Source: Synechococcus sp. HK01-R
Lineage (GTDB): Bacteria > Cyanobacteriota > Cyanobacteriia > PCC-6307 > Cyanobiaceae
DNA length: 64,000 nucleotides
NCBI RefSeq assembly: GCF_014217855.1
Contig: NZ_CP059059.1
Location: forward strand, 1,674,001-1,738,000
Direction: 5' to 3'
The notes under the pieces are model-generated. The model had not been told where the DNA came from. It saw only the letters and a list, made by a program, of their open reading frames with translations, and did not search any database. Of the stretch, positions 1 through 8,638 are shown piece after piece. The translations under genes and the position numbers were made by a program. The stretch's first letter is position 1, and each line of letters starts with the position of its first letter.

Positions 1-1
1 T

Positions 2-511
2 CTCTGTGCACTGACGCTGACCGCTTGTTCTGGATCCACCGCTGGTCTGAACTCCTTTCAGAGCCCAGATGGTCGTTATGCCTTTCTCTATCCCACGGGC
101 TGGACGCGGGTCTCGGTCAGCAACGGTCCCCAGGTGGTCTTTCACGACCTCATTAACAGCGATGAGACTGTCAGCCTGGTGGTGTCGGAAGTGGATGGAG
201 ACGACAATCTCTCGCAGTTGGGCAGCGCCGTGGCCGTCGGAGAGCGTCTGCGTCGGGATGTGATTGCACCAGAGGGAAGTGGCCGTGAAGCTGATCTGGT
301 GGAGGCTCGGGAACGGGATGCCTCCGGCCGCACCTTTTACGACCTCGAGTTCGCGGTTCACCTCGCTGATCGGGATCGTCACGAACTCGCCACCGTTGTG
401 GTGGATCGTGGCCGGCTTTACACCCTGGCCACCAGCACCAACGAAGAACGCTGGCCCAAGGTTCAGAACCTGTTTGAACGGGTGATCAGCTCCTTCACGT
501 TGCTGATCTGA
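2..511 (+). CDS. PsbP-like (CyanoP) lipoprotein, 5' end outside window
   Basis: The open frame runs in from the window edge. It first shows the end of a lipoprotein signal (L-T-A-C lipobox at about positions 29-40) and then a PsbP-type domain, seen as YAFLYPTGW followed by VVFHDLI and repeated VSLVVSE-like strands. PsbP/CyanoP proteins are thylakoid-lumen lipoproteins that assist photosystem II assembly. About 155 residues after the lipid-attachment Cys is normal for CyanoP, so only a few signal-peptide residues should be missing. The fold assignment comes from recognisable strand motifs; the specific role in PSII is family knowledge. It ends 76 bp before the transport-gene scar. Confidence 0.82.
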   Translation, partial: LCALTLTACSGSTAGLNSFQSPDGRYAFLYPTGWTRVSVSNGPQVVFHDLINSDETVSLVVSEVDGDDNLSQLGSAVAVGERLRRDVIAPEGSGREADLVEARERDASGRTFYDLEFAVHLADRDRHELATVVVDRGRLYTLATSTNEERWPKVQNLFERVISSFTLLI

Positions 512-587
512 ATCCCCTCGAGGCCGTTGTCAGTAACTCTCCTCTGAAGCACGGTCCCACCCTTTGAATGCCGCCAAGCTGGAGGGC

Positions 588-794
588 ATGACAAGCACTT
601 CAAGGGTCGAGCGTTTAAGGGTCCATTGGAACGGCCTGACAGACCACGAGCAGGTGGGAGCTTCCCTGCTGGCTGTCGGTGGTCTCTTCTCTGCCTGGCT
701 GGTGTTCTGGCCTGTCCCCACGCAAGTCAAGGGACAGGGAGTTCTCATCTATCCAGGTAACGCCGGTGTGCTGAATGCCCGTGCCAGCGGCCAG
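588..794 (+). pseudogene. 5' fragment of HlyD/NHLP-type secretion protein
   Basis: From the ATG at 588 (GGAGGG just upstream) the frame reads as the start of a membrane-fusion protein. It has a short cytoplasmic part, one membrane helix (about residues 20-40), then the VPTQVKGQGVLIYP and GVLNARASGQ segments typical of HlyD-like subunits of peptide (NHLP/NHLM bacteriocin) exporters. After the Gln at 792-794 homology stops, and the frame continues into sequence that is really the antisense of the next gene fragment. Such proteins normally have 250-400 residues, so this is a remnant of about 69 codons. No matching peptidase/ABC transporter lies nearby. Confidence 0.62.
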
Positions 795-1040
795 GATCGT
801 GTGAACAACAAACGTCACTCGACCACCGGCCATCGTGCCGAGGATGCGACCTCTTGCGGCACGCAGGCTGTTGTCGTCCTGGTCGTCGACCACAAAGATC
901 ACGGCGATCAGGGGATACCAGAGAAAGGTGATCCGCTGAAAATGCTGGGCGATCGCGCAGGTGATTAGCACACTCAGCCCAAGTCGCAGGCTCTGTCGCA
1001 GCAGATTGCCGCTCACGCCAAGGAAGCTGATCGCTGCCAT
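789..1040 (-). pseudogene. 5' fragment of FUSC-family membrane transporter
   Basis: The minus-strand frame starting at 1040 reads MAAISFLGVSGNLLRQSLR, then several hydrophobic stretches and a DDQDDNSLRAARGRILGTMAGG segment typical of the N-terminal half of FUSC / aromatic-acid-exporter type proteins. The recognisable part ends at about 789-794, where it meets the HlyD fragment on the other strand. The frame reads on only into antisense of that fragment. Complete members have 300-700 residues, whereas about 80 codons remain. It is therefore called a truncated remnant, not a functional gene. The 27-bp gap to the plus-strand gene at 1068 makes a divergent arrangement. Confidence 0.55.
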
Positions 1041-1067
1041 TGTGCGGGGAACCCGTCGCTCCGGCCC

Positions 1068-1535
1068 GTGTTTCTGTCCGATTTGCTAACGACCACAGAG
1101 CTGGATCTCGATGTGCTCTGGCGAATGGGTCTGTCGGTGGTTTGCGGAGTTGCCGTTGGTTTCAACCGTTCCCATTCTGGGCAGCACCACCCCCATCGAA
1201 TGCGTGTGCATGTGCTGGTGGGGTTAAGTGCCTGTCTACTGGTGTTGGCCGCCGGTGCTGGAGTTGACAGCCGCAGTCGAGCCATTCAGGGGGTCGCCAC
1301 CGGAGTCGGCTTCCTCGGGGCTGGTGAAATTCTCCAAGAGCCAAGCTCGCGCAAACGCGGAGAACCTGCCCAGGTGCGCGGTCTAACCAGCGCCGCTTCG
1401 ATCTGGTTTACTGCCGCCCTTGGAGTGACCGTGGCCACCTCGCGTCCATCGGTAGCTGCAATCGCGTTGATTCTCGCGTTGGTCGTGCTCACCTTTGCAG
1501 GCCGCAACGGACGTGATCAGAACAACACGCGATAG
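1068..1535 (+). CDS. MgtC/SapB family membrane protein
   Basis: This 155-residue protein (GTG start) has the hallmarks of the MgtC/SapB N-terminal membrane domain: a first helix with RMGLSVVCGVAVGFNR, a helix after an HRMRVHVLVGL motif, then GVATGVGFLGAGEIL, and VRGLTSAASIWFTAALG near residue 105. MgtC-like proteins sit in the inner membrane and are linked to Mg2+ and acid stress and to control of ATP synthase in some bacteria. The cyanobacterial role is unknown. The C-terminal soluble domain of classical MgtC is absent, as in many SapB-type relatives. The 3' end overlaps the convergent LCP gene by 19 bp. Confidence 0.85.
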   Translation: MFLSDLLTTTELDLDVLWRMGLSVVCGVAVGFNRSHSGQHHPHRMRVHVLVGLSACLLVLAAGAGVDSRSRAIQGVATGVGFLGAGEILQEPSSRKRGEPAQVRGLTSAASIWFTAALGVTVATSRPSVAAIALILALVVLTFAGRNGRDQNNTR

Positions 1536-2434
1536 CGCCAGCTGCTGGCTTCGCTGGCTTCTGCTCCCCCCTTCTTTTTGCTGGGCCATTCGGTGTTGAG
1601 ATAGCTGATGCCATCGCGATCGAAGGGGGTGGCTTTCAACCGTTCGGTTTCGAGGTTGGTGGTGCCCATGGCAGTGATCAGGCCACCAAGTTCCATGGGA
1701 CCGAGATCGGTCTTCAGATTGCGACCGGCCGCGGTGATCAGTGCGGGCAAACGCACCAGATTCTCAGGTCGCTTCAGAGAGGCAAACAGACTTCTGAGCA
1801 CCATCTGCTGCCGCTTCAGTCGACCAAAATCACCTTCCCCGTCATGGCGCCAGCGCAGGAAGCCCTCGAGATCCCTGCCCTTGAGCAGCTGAGGCCCTGG
1901 TTGGAGATCAATGAACAGACCTTGAGAGCGGTCTTGGTAGTAGAGACGTTTGGGCACATCCACCATCACGCCCCCTACAAGGTCGCCCATGGTGCGGATG
2001 CCTTCCAGGTTCACAAGGATGTGATGTTGGATCGGGCGGCCCATCAGCCTGCTGAGTTCCAGCTGCACAGCTTCCGGCCCTCCTCGTGCATAGAGGGCGT
2101 TCACTTTCATCGGCCCGAAGCTTCTCGAGTCGATGTAGCTATCGCGGGGAATCTGGGTGATCTTGGTTTCGCCATTCTCGACTCGAATGGTGAAGATCGC
2201 ATCGGTGTTGCCGCCACCGGCATCCATGCCGAGCACCACAACTTCCCGATCTCCGAATCCTGTCCAAGCGGAGAAGGGATTGCTAATGGGGAGGATCGAG
2301 CCCCCTGTCTCGATGTCATGAGGGTTGAGTGATCGGCTCAGCGGAACCGAAATCAAGAGACCTCCCCCAAGCCCAATCGCCATGGCGATCAATAACGATC
2401 GTGGCTGGCTGGGATGAGGGAGAGGGCTGGTCAT
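1517..2434 (-). CDS. LytR-CpsA-Psr (LCP) family protein
   Basis: The 305 residues begin with a single N-terminal membrane helix (about 14-32), followed by an extracytoplasmic LCP domain. Visible motifs are VVLGMDAGGGNTDAIFTIR, the ITQIPRDSYID strand, and the DLEGFLRWRHDGEGDFGRLKRQQ block with the Arg/Asp residues that bind the polyprenyl-pyrophosphate head group. LCP enzymes transfer glycans from lipid carriers to cell-wall peptidoglycan. In cyanobacteria they are thought to attach polysaccharides. The gene stands alone, convergent with the MgtC-like gene, and follows the antiporter gene by about 65 bp on the same strand. Length is normal. Confidence 0.88.
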   Translation of the reverse strand: MTSPLPHPSQPRSLLIAMAIGLGGGLLISVPLSRSLNPHDIETGGSILPISNPFSAWTGFGDREVVVLGMDAGGGNTDAIFTIRVENGETKITQIPRDSYIDSRSFGPMKVNALYARGGPEAVQLELSRLMGRPIQHHILVNLEGIRTMGDLVGGVMVDVPKRLYYQDRSQGLFIDLQPGPQLLKGRDLEGFLRWRHDGEGDFGRLKRQQMVLRSLFASLKRPENLVRLPALITAAGRNLKTDLGPMELGGLITAMGTTNLETERLKATPFDRDGISYLNTEWPSKKKGGAEASEASSWRYRVLF

Positions 2435-2500
2435 TGGCAGATCTTAGGGCGCCCTTTGCGTTCTCTTAAGGATTGCTGCTGTCTTTGTGGGGTGACGCAA

Positions 2501-4642
2501 TCAGAGCAGCGGCTCGCTGATGACCAGCGTGGGGCACTTGAGTTGGCGGATCAGGCTGCTGGTTCGGTCGCTCGCGGGGATCGGCAGTCCGGCGACGCGA
2601 CGACGCTGGGAGCGCAGGATCACGAGGTCGTGGTGCCGACTTGAACGCTGGATGGTCTGGTCAATTCCTGGGCCAGGAACAAGATCAATGCGAATCCGCT
2701 CTCCCGACTCACCTGGAGGCTGCCAGCGACGGAGCTCGCGCTCAATCCATTGGCGATCGTGGCGGCTAAAGCGAGGGTCAACGATGTGCAGGAGTGTGAT
2801 CACTCCAGAGCTCCCTTCGGCGCTCGCCAGCAGGCGTTGAGCGAGTTCGAACTGCTCCCGTGCGCTGGCGGAGAGGTCTTTGATCGGCACCAGGATCCGT
2901 TGAAGATCATCGACGCCCTGCCCGGCCAGATTCACCACCACCACAGGGCAGTGAGCTGTGCGGCAGACGCCATCAACCAGATCTCCGAATAACCAGTTGC
3001 GGAGCTTGTCGGGTTGGCCTGTGCCGATCAGAAGGAGATCCGCTCCCTGTTCCAAGGCACTTCTGCTCATGCCACCGGCGATGTCTTCGTCAAGCCTCAG
3101 CAGGCAGCGAGTGGGCACCTTCAGGTCTTCTCCGATCGAGGCGGCCTCGTTCAGGCGATCTCTGGCGGCAGCAACAGCCCGATTGAGACTTCCGCGTGCC
3201 TCCTCCAGGCTCGGGCAAACCAGAGCCATCGGCAGAAGCTGGCCCGGAGCGCTTGAGCCCCCATTCAGAAGACGGGACGCCATGCTCAGGAGCCCATATT
3301 CGGTGGCGGGATTCGCCACGGGAACCACGATTTTCAAGGGGCGGCTGACCACTGGCAGCGCGAAATCGGCCGCTTCTGGATTCGATCGGTTCCGCTCGTC
3401 TGACGTGTTGGTTGATGATGTTTTGATGCTGTCTTCGGGTTCAACCAGCTGGGTGACCGAGCGGGCTGTCAATGCCGGCCCAAGAGATGCCGTGACGACC
3501 ATCATGGCGAGAACGCCATTGAGAACTGACGCATTCAGAAGGCCTGCCTCATAGCCAACGAAAGCCGCGGCAAGAGTGGCGGCGACCTGTGGCATGGCTA
3601 AGGACCACATCATGACCATCTGGTTGCCGTTGTAGCCAAAGCCTCGACCGGCAATGACGCTGACGAGGCCCTTGCAGGCAATCACTCCAACCACCATGAG
3701 AGCTGTTAATTCAATGCTGCTAAAACTGCTTCGCAGGCTGTTGAAATCAATGAGTAATCCAAGGTGAATGAAGAAGATCGGGATGAATAAAGCCCCGCCA
3801 ACAAAAATGACTTGTTGTTTTGCTTTTCCTTCTGGAAGGACAGAGTTGATGGCAAGGCCGGCAAGGAATGCACCTGCAATCTTTTCGACTCCAGCGAGTT
3901 CGGCGCCAAGGGAAGCAATGAAAAGGGTGAGCAGGACGGCGAGAAATATTCTGTTTTCGTCGTTGATGCTCTGTTTGAAAATTTTGCCTCCAATCGTTCG
4001 GATGCTGAAGACGACGATGACCGCGAAGAGGCTGACGCTGGCAATCAGTGAGGCGAGGTTTGTGGCTGAGAATGAACCCTTGCCAAGTCCCATCGCGATT
4101 GCCAGGACCAATAGAGATGCGATGTCAGTGAGGATTGTGCTTCCAATGCTGACAATGACTGACTCATCGCGCTGTGCGCCATAGCTGCGAATGATTGGGT
4201 AGCCTAGGGGGGTATGAGTGGCGATTAAGGTTCCTATTAAAATGGAGGGAACCATCGGAAAGTTGAATAAAAGGCCAATGGAAATACCTGTGGCCATGCC
4301 AAATAGGAAGTGGAGAACTCCCAGCGTTAATGAGCGACTTTTGACTCGATTAAACTCGTCAAGATCAATCTCTAACCCGACAATGAAGAGGAGGTAGATG
4401 GCGCCAATGTCGGAAAAGAGGGTGATCGTTTCGCCATTGGGCTGCAGCCAATTCAGGGCATTGGGGCCAACAAGCATCCCGGCAATCAGGAGGCCGACCA
4501 GATCAGGCAGGCCTGTTTTCCGGAAGATCGGTGGCACAAGCATGGCGATCGCCACCAGCAGGGCAAAAATGCCGAGGGGGTGATGCGTCAGATGGGCGAT
4601 GGATGCGCCCGATGGCGCTGCTGCAGCGAGCAAGGCGTTCAT
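2501..4642 (-). CDS. CPA2-type cation:proton antiporter with C-terminal universal-stress domains
   Basis: Residues about 15-400 form a polytopic antiporter domain of the Na+(K+)/H+ exchanger (CPA2/KefB-like) family, with about a dozen hydrophobic segments and typical PDLVGLLIAGMLVGP and GAFLAGLAIN segments. Residues about 430-713 are soluble and carry two universal-stress-protein-like repeats (LLIGTGQPDK, ILVPIKDLSASA, and a terminal VILRSQRRR segment). This layout matches cyanobacterial antiporters thought to sense nucleotides or stress through the Usp domains. It probably moves Na+ or K+ against H+ across the plasma or thylakoid membrane. The start codon touches the stop of the ABC exporter gene (shared base at 4642), so the two are co-transcribed. 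Confidence 0.88.
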   Translation of the reverse strand: MNALLAAAAPSGASIAHLTHHPLGIFALLVAIAMLVPPIFRKTGLPDLVGLLIAGMLVGPNALNWLQPNGETITLFSDIGAIYLLFIVGLEIDLDEFNRVKSRSLTLGVLHFLFGMATGISIGLLFNFPMVPSILIGTLIATHTPLGYPIIRSYGAQRDESVIVSIGSTILTDIASLLVLAIAMGLGKGSFSATNLASLIASVSLFAVIVVFSIRTIGGKIFKQSINDENRIFLAVLLTLFIASLGAELAGVEKIAGAFLAGLAINSVLPEGKAKQQVIFVGGALFIPIFFIHLGLLIDFNSLRSSFSSIELTALMVVGVIACKGLVSVIAGRGFGYNGNQMVMMWSLAMPQVAATLAAAFVGYEAGLLNASVLNGVLAMMVVTASLGPALTARSVTQLVEPEDSIKTSSTNTSDERNRSNPEAADFALPVVSRPLKIVVPVANPATEYGLLSMASRLLNGGSSAPGQLLPMALVCPSLEEARGSLNRAVAAARDRLNEAASIGEDLKVPTRCLLRLDEDIAGGMSRSALEQGADLLLIGTGQPDKLRNWLFGDLVDGVCRTAHCPVVVVNLAGQGVDDLQRILVPIKDLSASAREQFELAQRLLASAEGSSGVITLLHIVDPRFSRHDRQWIERELRRWQPPGESGERIRIDLVPGPGIDQTIQRSSRHHDLVILRSQRRRVAGLPIPASDRTSSLIRQLKCPTLVISEPLL

Positions 4643-6471
4643 CAGAGGCGGAGAGCTTCGTCGGGTCGCAGGCCTGCCTGGACGCGCCAGAGATCGGCAT
4701 AGGCCCCGCCTCTCTGCAGCAGGTCCTCATGGTTGCCCTGCTGAGCGATGCGTCCATGGTCCATCACCACGATCCGATCCGCATGCCGCACGGTGCTGAG
4801 GCGGTGAGCAATCACCAGTGTGGTGCGGTTGGCGGTGATCTGCATCAGCGACCGCTGGATCGCCGCTTCCGTTTCGTTATCGACAGCAGCGGTGGCTTCA
4901 TCGAGGACAAGGATTGGAGCGTCCTTCAAAATCGCCCGCGCGAGGGCGATGCGTTGGCGTTGGCCTCCGGAGAGGCGTTGACCTCGCTCCCCGACCACTG
5001 TGTCGTATCCCAGGGGTAGGGCTTGGATGAAGTGATGTGCTTCTGCCAGTTCGGCAGCCTGTTGCACCTGGGCTTGGCTCGCTCCTTCGGCGCCGTAGGC
5101 GATGTTCGCGGCCACGCTGCCGTGAAAGAGATACACGTCCTGGCTGACGAGAGCGATGCATCGTCGTAGGTCGCCAAGATTCAGTCTGTCGATCGGTTCG
5201 CCGTCGAGAAGAATGTGGCCGCTGTTCAGTGGGTAGAGGCGAAGGAGCAGTTTCACCAGGGTGCTTTTGCCTGAACCGGTGGCTCCCACGATGCCGATCG
5301 TCTGCCCTGCAGCGATGGAGAGGGAAAAGTCATCCAGCAGGATGGGGCGATCCTGGTAGTGAAACCCCACGCGCTCGAAGTCCACGCGCCCTTCAATCGT
5401 TCGCTTGTCGAGTCGCTGTTGTCCTCCAGTGATGCGAACCGGTGTATCGATCAGATCCAGCACCCGTTGCGTTGAGGCCATGGAGCGCTGATAGTCGTCC
5501 AACGTGCGGCCAAGGGTGGTCAGAGGCCAGAGCAATCGCTGTGTGATGAACACCAGGAAGCTGTAGGTGCCGACGGCGATCTCCCCTTTCCAGGCCTGGA
5601 GGCCTCCGATCAGCAGGATGGCCAGGAAGGCAAAGAGAATTGCAAATCGAATCAGGGGGATGAAGGCGGCGGACAGACGGATGGCGCGGCCGTTGCTGCG
5701 GCGGTAGGCGTCACTGTCTTCTCGGAGCTGCTCGAGCTCCCAGGATTCGGTGGTGAAGCTCTTGATCGTGAGCATGCCACCGAGGTTGTTGGCGAGACGC
5801 GAGGCCATGGCACCGGCCCTTTCGCGCACATCGCGGTAGCGGGGGGCGAGACGTTGTTGAAAACGCAGCGAGCCCCAGAGGATGACTGGGATGGGGAGGT
5901 ACGCGAACAGGGCGACGCCTGGGGCCATCCAGGCCATGGCTCCACCGACCAACACCACGGTGGTGATCAGTTGAAGGATCTCATTGGCCCCGTGATCGAG
6001 GAAGCGCTCCAGTTGGTTGATGTCATCGCCGAGAACGGTGAGCAGGCGGCCACTGCTATCTCCTTCAAAGAAGGCCATCTCCAACCTCTGGAGATGGTCA
6101 TAGGCCTCCAGGCGCAGGGTGTGTTGTGTGCTCTGCGCGAGATTCCGCCAGAGAACGCCGTAGAGATACTCAAACAGGGATTCGGCACTCCAAACCAGGA
6201 AGGAGAGGCCGGCCAGCACCCAGAGTTGGCTGGGCACCGTGACAGCACCCAGGCGTGCCAGCCAGGACGTCTGCTGCTGCACGACCACATCCACCGCGAG
6301 GCCGATCAGCACCGGTGGGGCCAGATCAAAGAACTTGTTCAGAAGGGAACAGGCTGTGGCCGCCAGCACAAGCCGGCGATGGGGGGCCAGGTGAGCCAGC
6401 AGTCGCTGGAGTGGCGCAGCGGTTGAGAGCATGGATCTATTCAAGGCCAGCGACCTCAGCGGCTTGTGCAA
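4642..6471 (-). CDS. ABC exporter, fused permease and ATPase
   Basis: A 609-residue half-transporter of the MsbA/multidrug type. Residues 1-330 hold a six-helix membrane domain. Residues 350-600 hold the ATPase domain, with Walker A GATGSGKST (about 394), signature LSGGQ (about 500), Walker B ILVLDEAT and a switch HRLSTVRHADR. It should act as a homodimer exporting a lipid or hydrophobic compound; the substrate cannot be read from sequence. It is the first gene of a two-gene unit with the antiporter and lies divergent from the PEP-mutase family gene, with 18 bp between starts. No truncation is visible. Confidence 0.9.
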   Translation of the reverse strand: MHKPLRSLALNRSMLSTAAPLQRLLAHLAPHRRLVLAATACSLLNKFFDLAPPVLIGLAVDVVVQQQTSWLARLGAVTVPSQLWVLAGLSFLVWSAESLFEYLYGVLWRNLAQSTQHTLRLEAYDHLQRLEMAFFEGDSSGRLLTVLGDDINQLERFLDHGANEILQLITTVVLVGGAMAWMAPGVALFAYLPIPVILWGSLRFQQRLAPRYRDVRERAGAMASRLANNLGGMLTIKSFTTESWELEQLREDSDAYRRSNGRAIRLSAAFIPLIRFAILFAFLAILLIGGLQAWKGEIAVGTYSFLVFITQRLLWPLTTLGRTLDDYQRSMASTQRVLDLIDTPVRITGGQQRLDKRTIEGRVDFERVGFHYQDRPILLDDFSLSIAAGQTIGIVGATGSGKSTLVKLLLRLYPLNSGHILLDGEPIDRLNLGDLRRCIALVSQDVYLFHGSVAANIAYGAEGASQAQVQQAAELAEAHHFIQALPLGYDTVVGERGQRLSGGQRQRIALARAILKDAPILVLDEATAAVDNETEAAIQRSLMQITANRTTLVIAHRLSTVRHADRIVVMDHGRIAQQGNHEDLLQRGGAYADLWRVQAGLRPDEALRL

Positions 6472-6489
6472 GCCTGATGGGGTTGCGTT

Positions 6490-7395
6490 GTGAGTCCAGG
6501 CGTGCGTGAAATCTCGACACCCGCTGATTGCTTGCGCTCCTTGATGGAGGAACGTGCCTGTTTGTTGATGCCCTGTTGTTTCGACGCACTCTCTGCGCGT
6601 TTAGTGGAGCGGGCTGGCTTCCCGCTCACGTTCATGAGTGGGTTTTCTGTTTCGGCAGCACGGGCCGGATTGCCAGATACGGGTTTGCTGTCCGTGGCGG
6701 AGATGTTGGATCAGGGCCGCTCGATCTGCGATGCAGTTCGTATTCCTGTGATCGGTGATGGTGATACCGGCCACGGCAATGCAGCGAATGTGCAGCGGAC
6801 CATGCACCAGTTCGCCAGGGCCGGTTTTGCAGGGATCATGCTCGAGGACCAGCTGGCGCCAAAGCGCTGTGGGCACACCGGTGTCAAGGAGGTCGTGGGG
6901 CGTGAGGAAGCCCTCATGCGCATTCGCTCGGCGGTGGCGGCTCGCGCTGATGGTGCTGACCTGGTGATTGTGGCGCGCACTGATGCCCGCTCAGCCTTGG
7001 CGGCAAGCCACGGCGATCGCGCGGCGCTGGATGAGGCTCTCTGGCGTTTAAAGGCCTTTGCCGAACTCGGTGCTGATGTGCTGTTTCTTGAGGCCCCCCG
7101 CTCAGAAGCGGAGCTGCGACGGTTCTGTGAAGAGGTGCCGGGGTGGCGTATGGCCAACATGCTGGAGGGAGGCCTCACCCCTTTGCTTCCGCCAGCTGTT
7201 CTGGGAGAGATTGGCATTCATCTCGCCGCCTATCCCCTCACCTTGTTGGCCTGTGCGGCAGCAGCCATGAAGGAGGCTCTTGACGACTTGGCGGTGGGAC
7301 GCACACCCGAGCGCATGATGGATTTTTCGGCCCTGCGCGAGCTGGTGGGCTTCGATGACTACGACGCCCTGCTTGGCGAGTCGACCAATCTCTGA
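6490..7395 (+). CDS. isocitrate lyase/PEP mutase superfamily enzyme
   Basis: The 301-residue protein has the TIM-barrel pattern of this superfamily. GDGDTGHGN (about 88) supplies metal-binding Asp residues, LEDQLAPKRCGHTG (about 115-130) contains the K[KR]CGH catalytic motif, and VIVARTDARSA follows. These features match 2-methylisocitrate lyase / carboxyvinyl-carboxyphosphonate mutase-like proteins, which cleave or rearrange C-C or C-P bonds of 2-keto or 2-hydroxy acids using Mg2+. The exact substrate cannot be assigned: no prpC/prpD genes are nearby and picocyanobacteria lack a glyoxylate shunt. The start is GTG at 6490, right after the divergent exporter start. Confidence 0.82.
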   Translation: MSPGVREISTPADCLRSLMEERACLLMPCCFDALSARLVERAGFPLTFMSGFSVSAARAGLPDTGLLSVAEMLDQGRSICDAVRIPVIGDGDTGHGNAANVQRTMHQFARAGFAGIMLEDQLAPKRCGHTGVKEVVGREEALMRIRSAVAARADGADLVIVARTDARSALAASHGDRAALDEALWRLKAFAELGADVLFLEAPRSEAELRRFCEEVPGWRMANMLEGGLTPLLPPAVLGEIGIHLAAYPLTLLACAAAAMKEALDDLAVGRTPERMMDFSALRELVGFDDYDALLGESTNL

Positions 7396-7484
7396 CAGGG
7401 CGATGCCTGCCAATGTGCTTGATCTGAACAGTGCAAGTTCTTCCGGCTGGGTTAGACCAAGGGAGTCACCACCAGGAGGTGTTC

Positions 7485-7688
7485 ATGACAAGAACCCGAG
7501 ACTTTCACCGCTTCCAACGCTGGACGGCGAAGCTGCGCCGTCGCAGCTTGAGGAATGTGTTACCTGAACCTCGCGAGGGCGAGCTTCATCCACTCCATTC
7601 TGTGAACGACCTGCGTTGTCGGGAATGGCAGCTCGATCAGCTGCACGACTTGATTGAGCTCGATGAACGCGAAGAAGCAGCCTGCTAA
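7485..7688 (+). CDS. small conserved-type hypothetical protein
   Basis: The ATG at 7485 is preceded by a near-perfect ribosome binding site (AGGAGGT, 7474-7480), which decides this start over an upstream in-frame codon. The 67-residue product begins with a strongly basic region (FHRFQRWTAKLRRRSLRNV) and ends with an acidic helix (DLIELDEREEAAC). No domain is recognised. It is followed directly by a strong bidirectional terminator, supporting a real, separately transcribed small gene. The basic head and acidic tail might suit a nucleic-acid or ribosome-associated role, but this is only a guess. Confidence 0.6.
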   Translation: MTRTRDFHRFQRWTAKLRRRSLRNVLPEPREGELHPLHSVNDLRCREWQLDQLHDLIELDEREEAAC

Positions 7689-7707
7689 GGCATTGGCTTC
7701 AAAAGCG

Positions 7708-7752
7708 AAAGCCCTGGAGCCTGCCGTTTGAGCAGGACTCCAGGGCTTTTTT
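7708..7752. terminator. bidirectional intrinsic terminator
   Basis: AAAGCCCTGGAG (7708-7719) pairs perfectly with CTCCAGGGCTTT (7738-7749), and an inner CCTGC/GCAGG extension leaves a 7-base loop. A T-run follows on the plus strand and an A-run precedes it, so it can terminate both the small plus-strand gene and the minus-strand RNA-binding protein gene. Confidence 0.9.
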
Positions 7753-7791
7753 GTTGAACTCAGCCGCTTGTGTGCGGAGGAGCTTGGCTGA

Positions 7792-8169
7792 TCACCAACG
7801 GTTGCCGCCGCCGTAACCACCTTCGCCGCCGCCGCCGCCGCCGCCGTAACCGCCACGACCGCCGCCGCCGCCGCCGCCGCCGCGGTTGCCGCCGCCGTAA
7901 CCGCCGCGACCGCCGCCGCCGCCGCCTTCACGGGGGGTGGCTTTGTTGACGCGGATCATGCGACCCATCCACTCCACGTTCTGGAGATCGTCGATCGCTT
8001 TCTGTTCGTCGCTGTCGTTGTTCATCTCAACGAAGGCGAAACCGCGCTTGCGGCCGGTTTCGCGGTCGAGGGGAAGGCTGGCGCTCTTCACTTCGCCGTA
8101 TTGGCCGAAGAGGTCGAGCAGATCCTCCTGTTCCGCTTGGAAGGAGAGATTGCCGATGTAGATGGTCAT
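7792..8169 (-). CDS. RRM RNA-binding protein with glycine-rich tail
   Basis: Residues 2-80 form one RNA-recognition motif with RNP2 (IYIGNLSF) and RNP1 (KRGFAFVEM). The remaining 45 residues are almost only glycine with interspersed Arg, Tyr and Asn (RGGYGGGN repeats). This is the cyanobacterial Rbp type, implicated in cold response and in positioning photosystem mRNAs at membranes. The tail is encoded mostly by GGC codons, giving a long imperfect GCC-repeat tract on the plus strand (about 7804-7927) that is prone to slippage. The ATG at 8169 precedes the RRM exactly, so the start is secure. Confidence 0.93.
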   Translation of the reverse strand: MTIYIGNLSFQAEQEDLLDLFGQYGEVKSASLPLDRETGRKRGFAFVEMNNDSDEQKAIDDLQNVEWMGRMIRVNKATPREGGGGGGRGGYGGGNRGGGGGGGGRGGYGGGGGGGEGGYGGGNRW

Positions 8170-8412
8170 TCCTGTGGGGACCGATGGACGTTTTGATCAG
8201 TGAAGCCGTGGTCCGAAAAGGAAAGTCCTTGATGCTGAAGCCGTGGAGCTGAAGCCTGGGGGAGCGAGCCGATCAGAGCCGAACGCTGAAGCTGATGCCT
8301 CTCCAAGCTACAGGGGCGCCTGCAGCTTCTTCACTGGATCGTGAAGGGAAGTGGAAAAGTGGGGCGATTCCACGCCCAATGCCCCATTGTCAGAAGACCC
8401 TGACAGGAGGGA

Positions 8413-8604
8413 GTGGTGGGAGTGTCTTCGATTCGTGCCCTTGACTGGACCCCTGAGGGGGAATTGTCGACGGTGGACCGACTTGATCTCCTCGTGACTC
8501 TCCTGGAGACCAGCATCCCGGAGGTGCGTTATGAGCTCGTTTGTGCGGTCGAGGCTTTGGCTTTGCGCGAGCGTGAGGTGTCCGTTCAGGTCACGGTTTC
8601 CTGA
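8413..8604 (+). CDS. small hypothetical protein
   Basis: The frame encodes up to 63 residues. AGGAGG (8405-8410) precedes several in-frame GTG codons (8413, 8416, 8422); spacing favours 8416 or 8422. The product is rich in Leu, Glu and Val and predicted helical (VDRLDLLVTLLETSIPEVRYELVCAVEALALREREVSV). No family was recognised. It sits between two minus-strand genes, with a hairpin just after its stop. Confidence 0.5.
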   Translation: MVGVSSIRALDWTPEGELSTVDRLDLLVTLLETSIPEVRYELVCAVEALALREREVSVQVTVS

Positions 8605-8608
8605 TCAG

Positions 8609-8630
8609 AGGGCGTCCTGGGCGACGCCCT
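8609..8630. terminator. possible terminator hairpin
   Basis: AGGGCGTC (8609-8616) and GACGCCCT (8623-8630) form a perfect 8-bp stem with a 6-base loop between two convergent genes. No T-run follows, so it may be a weak or factor-assisted terminator, or an mRNA 3'-end stabiliser. Confidence 0.35.
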
Positions 8631-8638
8631 GATGCCGA

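Noticed and set aside
7804-7927. Long GCC-rich tract resembling a tandem repeat or CRISPR-like array
   Set aside because: It is the glycine codon tract of the RNA-binding protein tail; units are codons, not spaced repeats.
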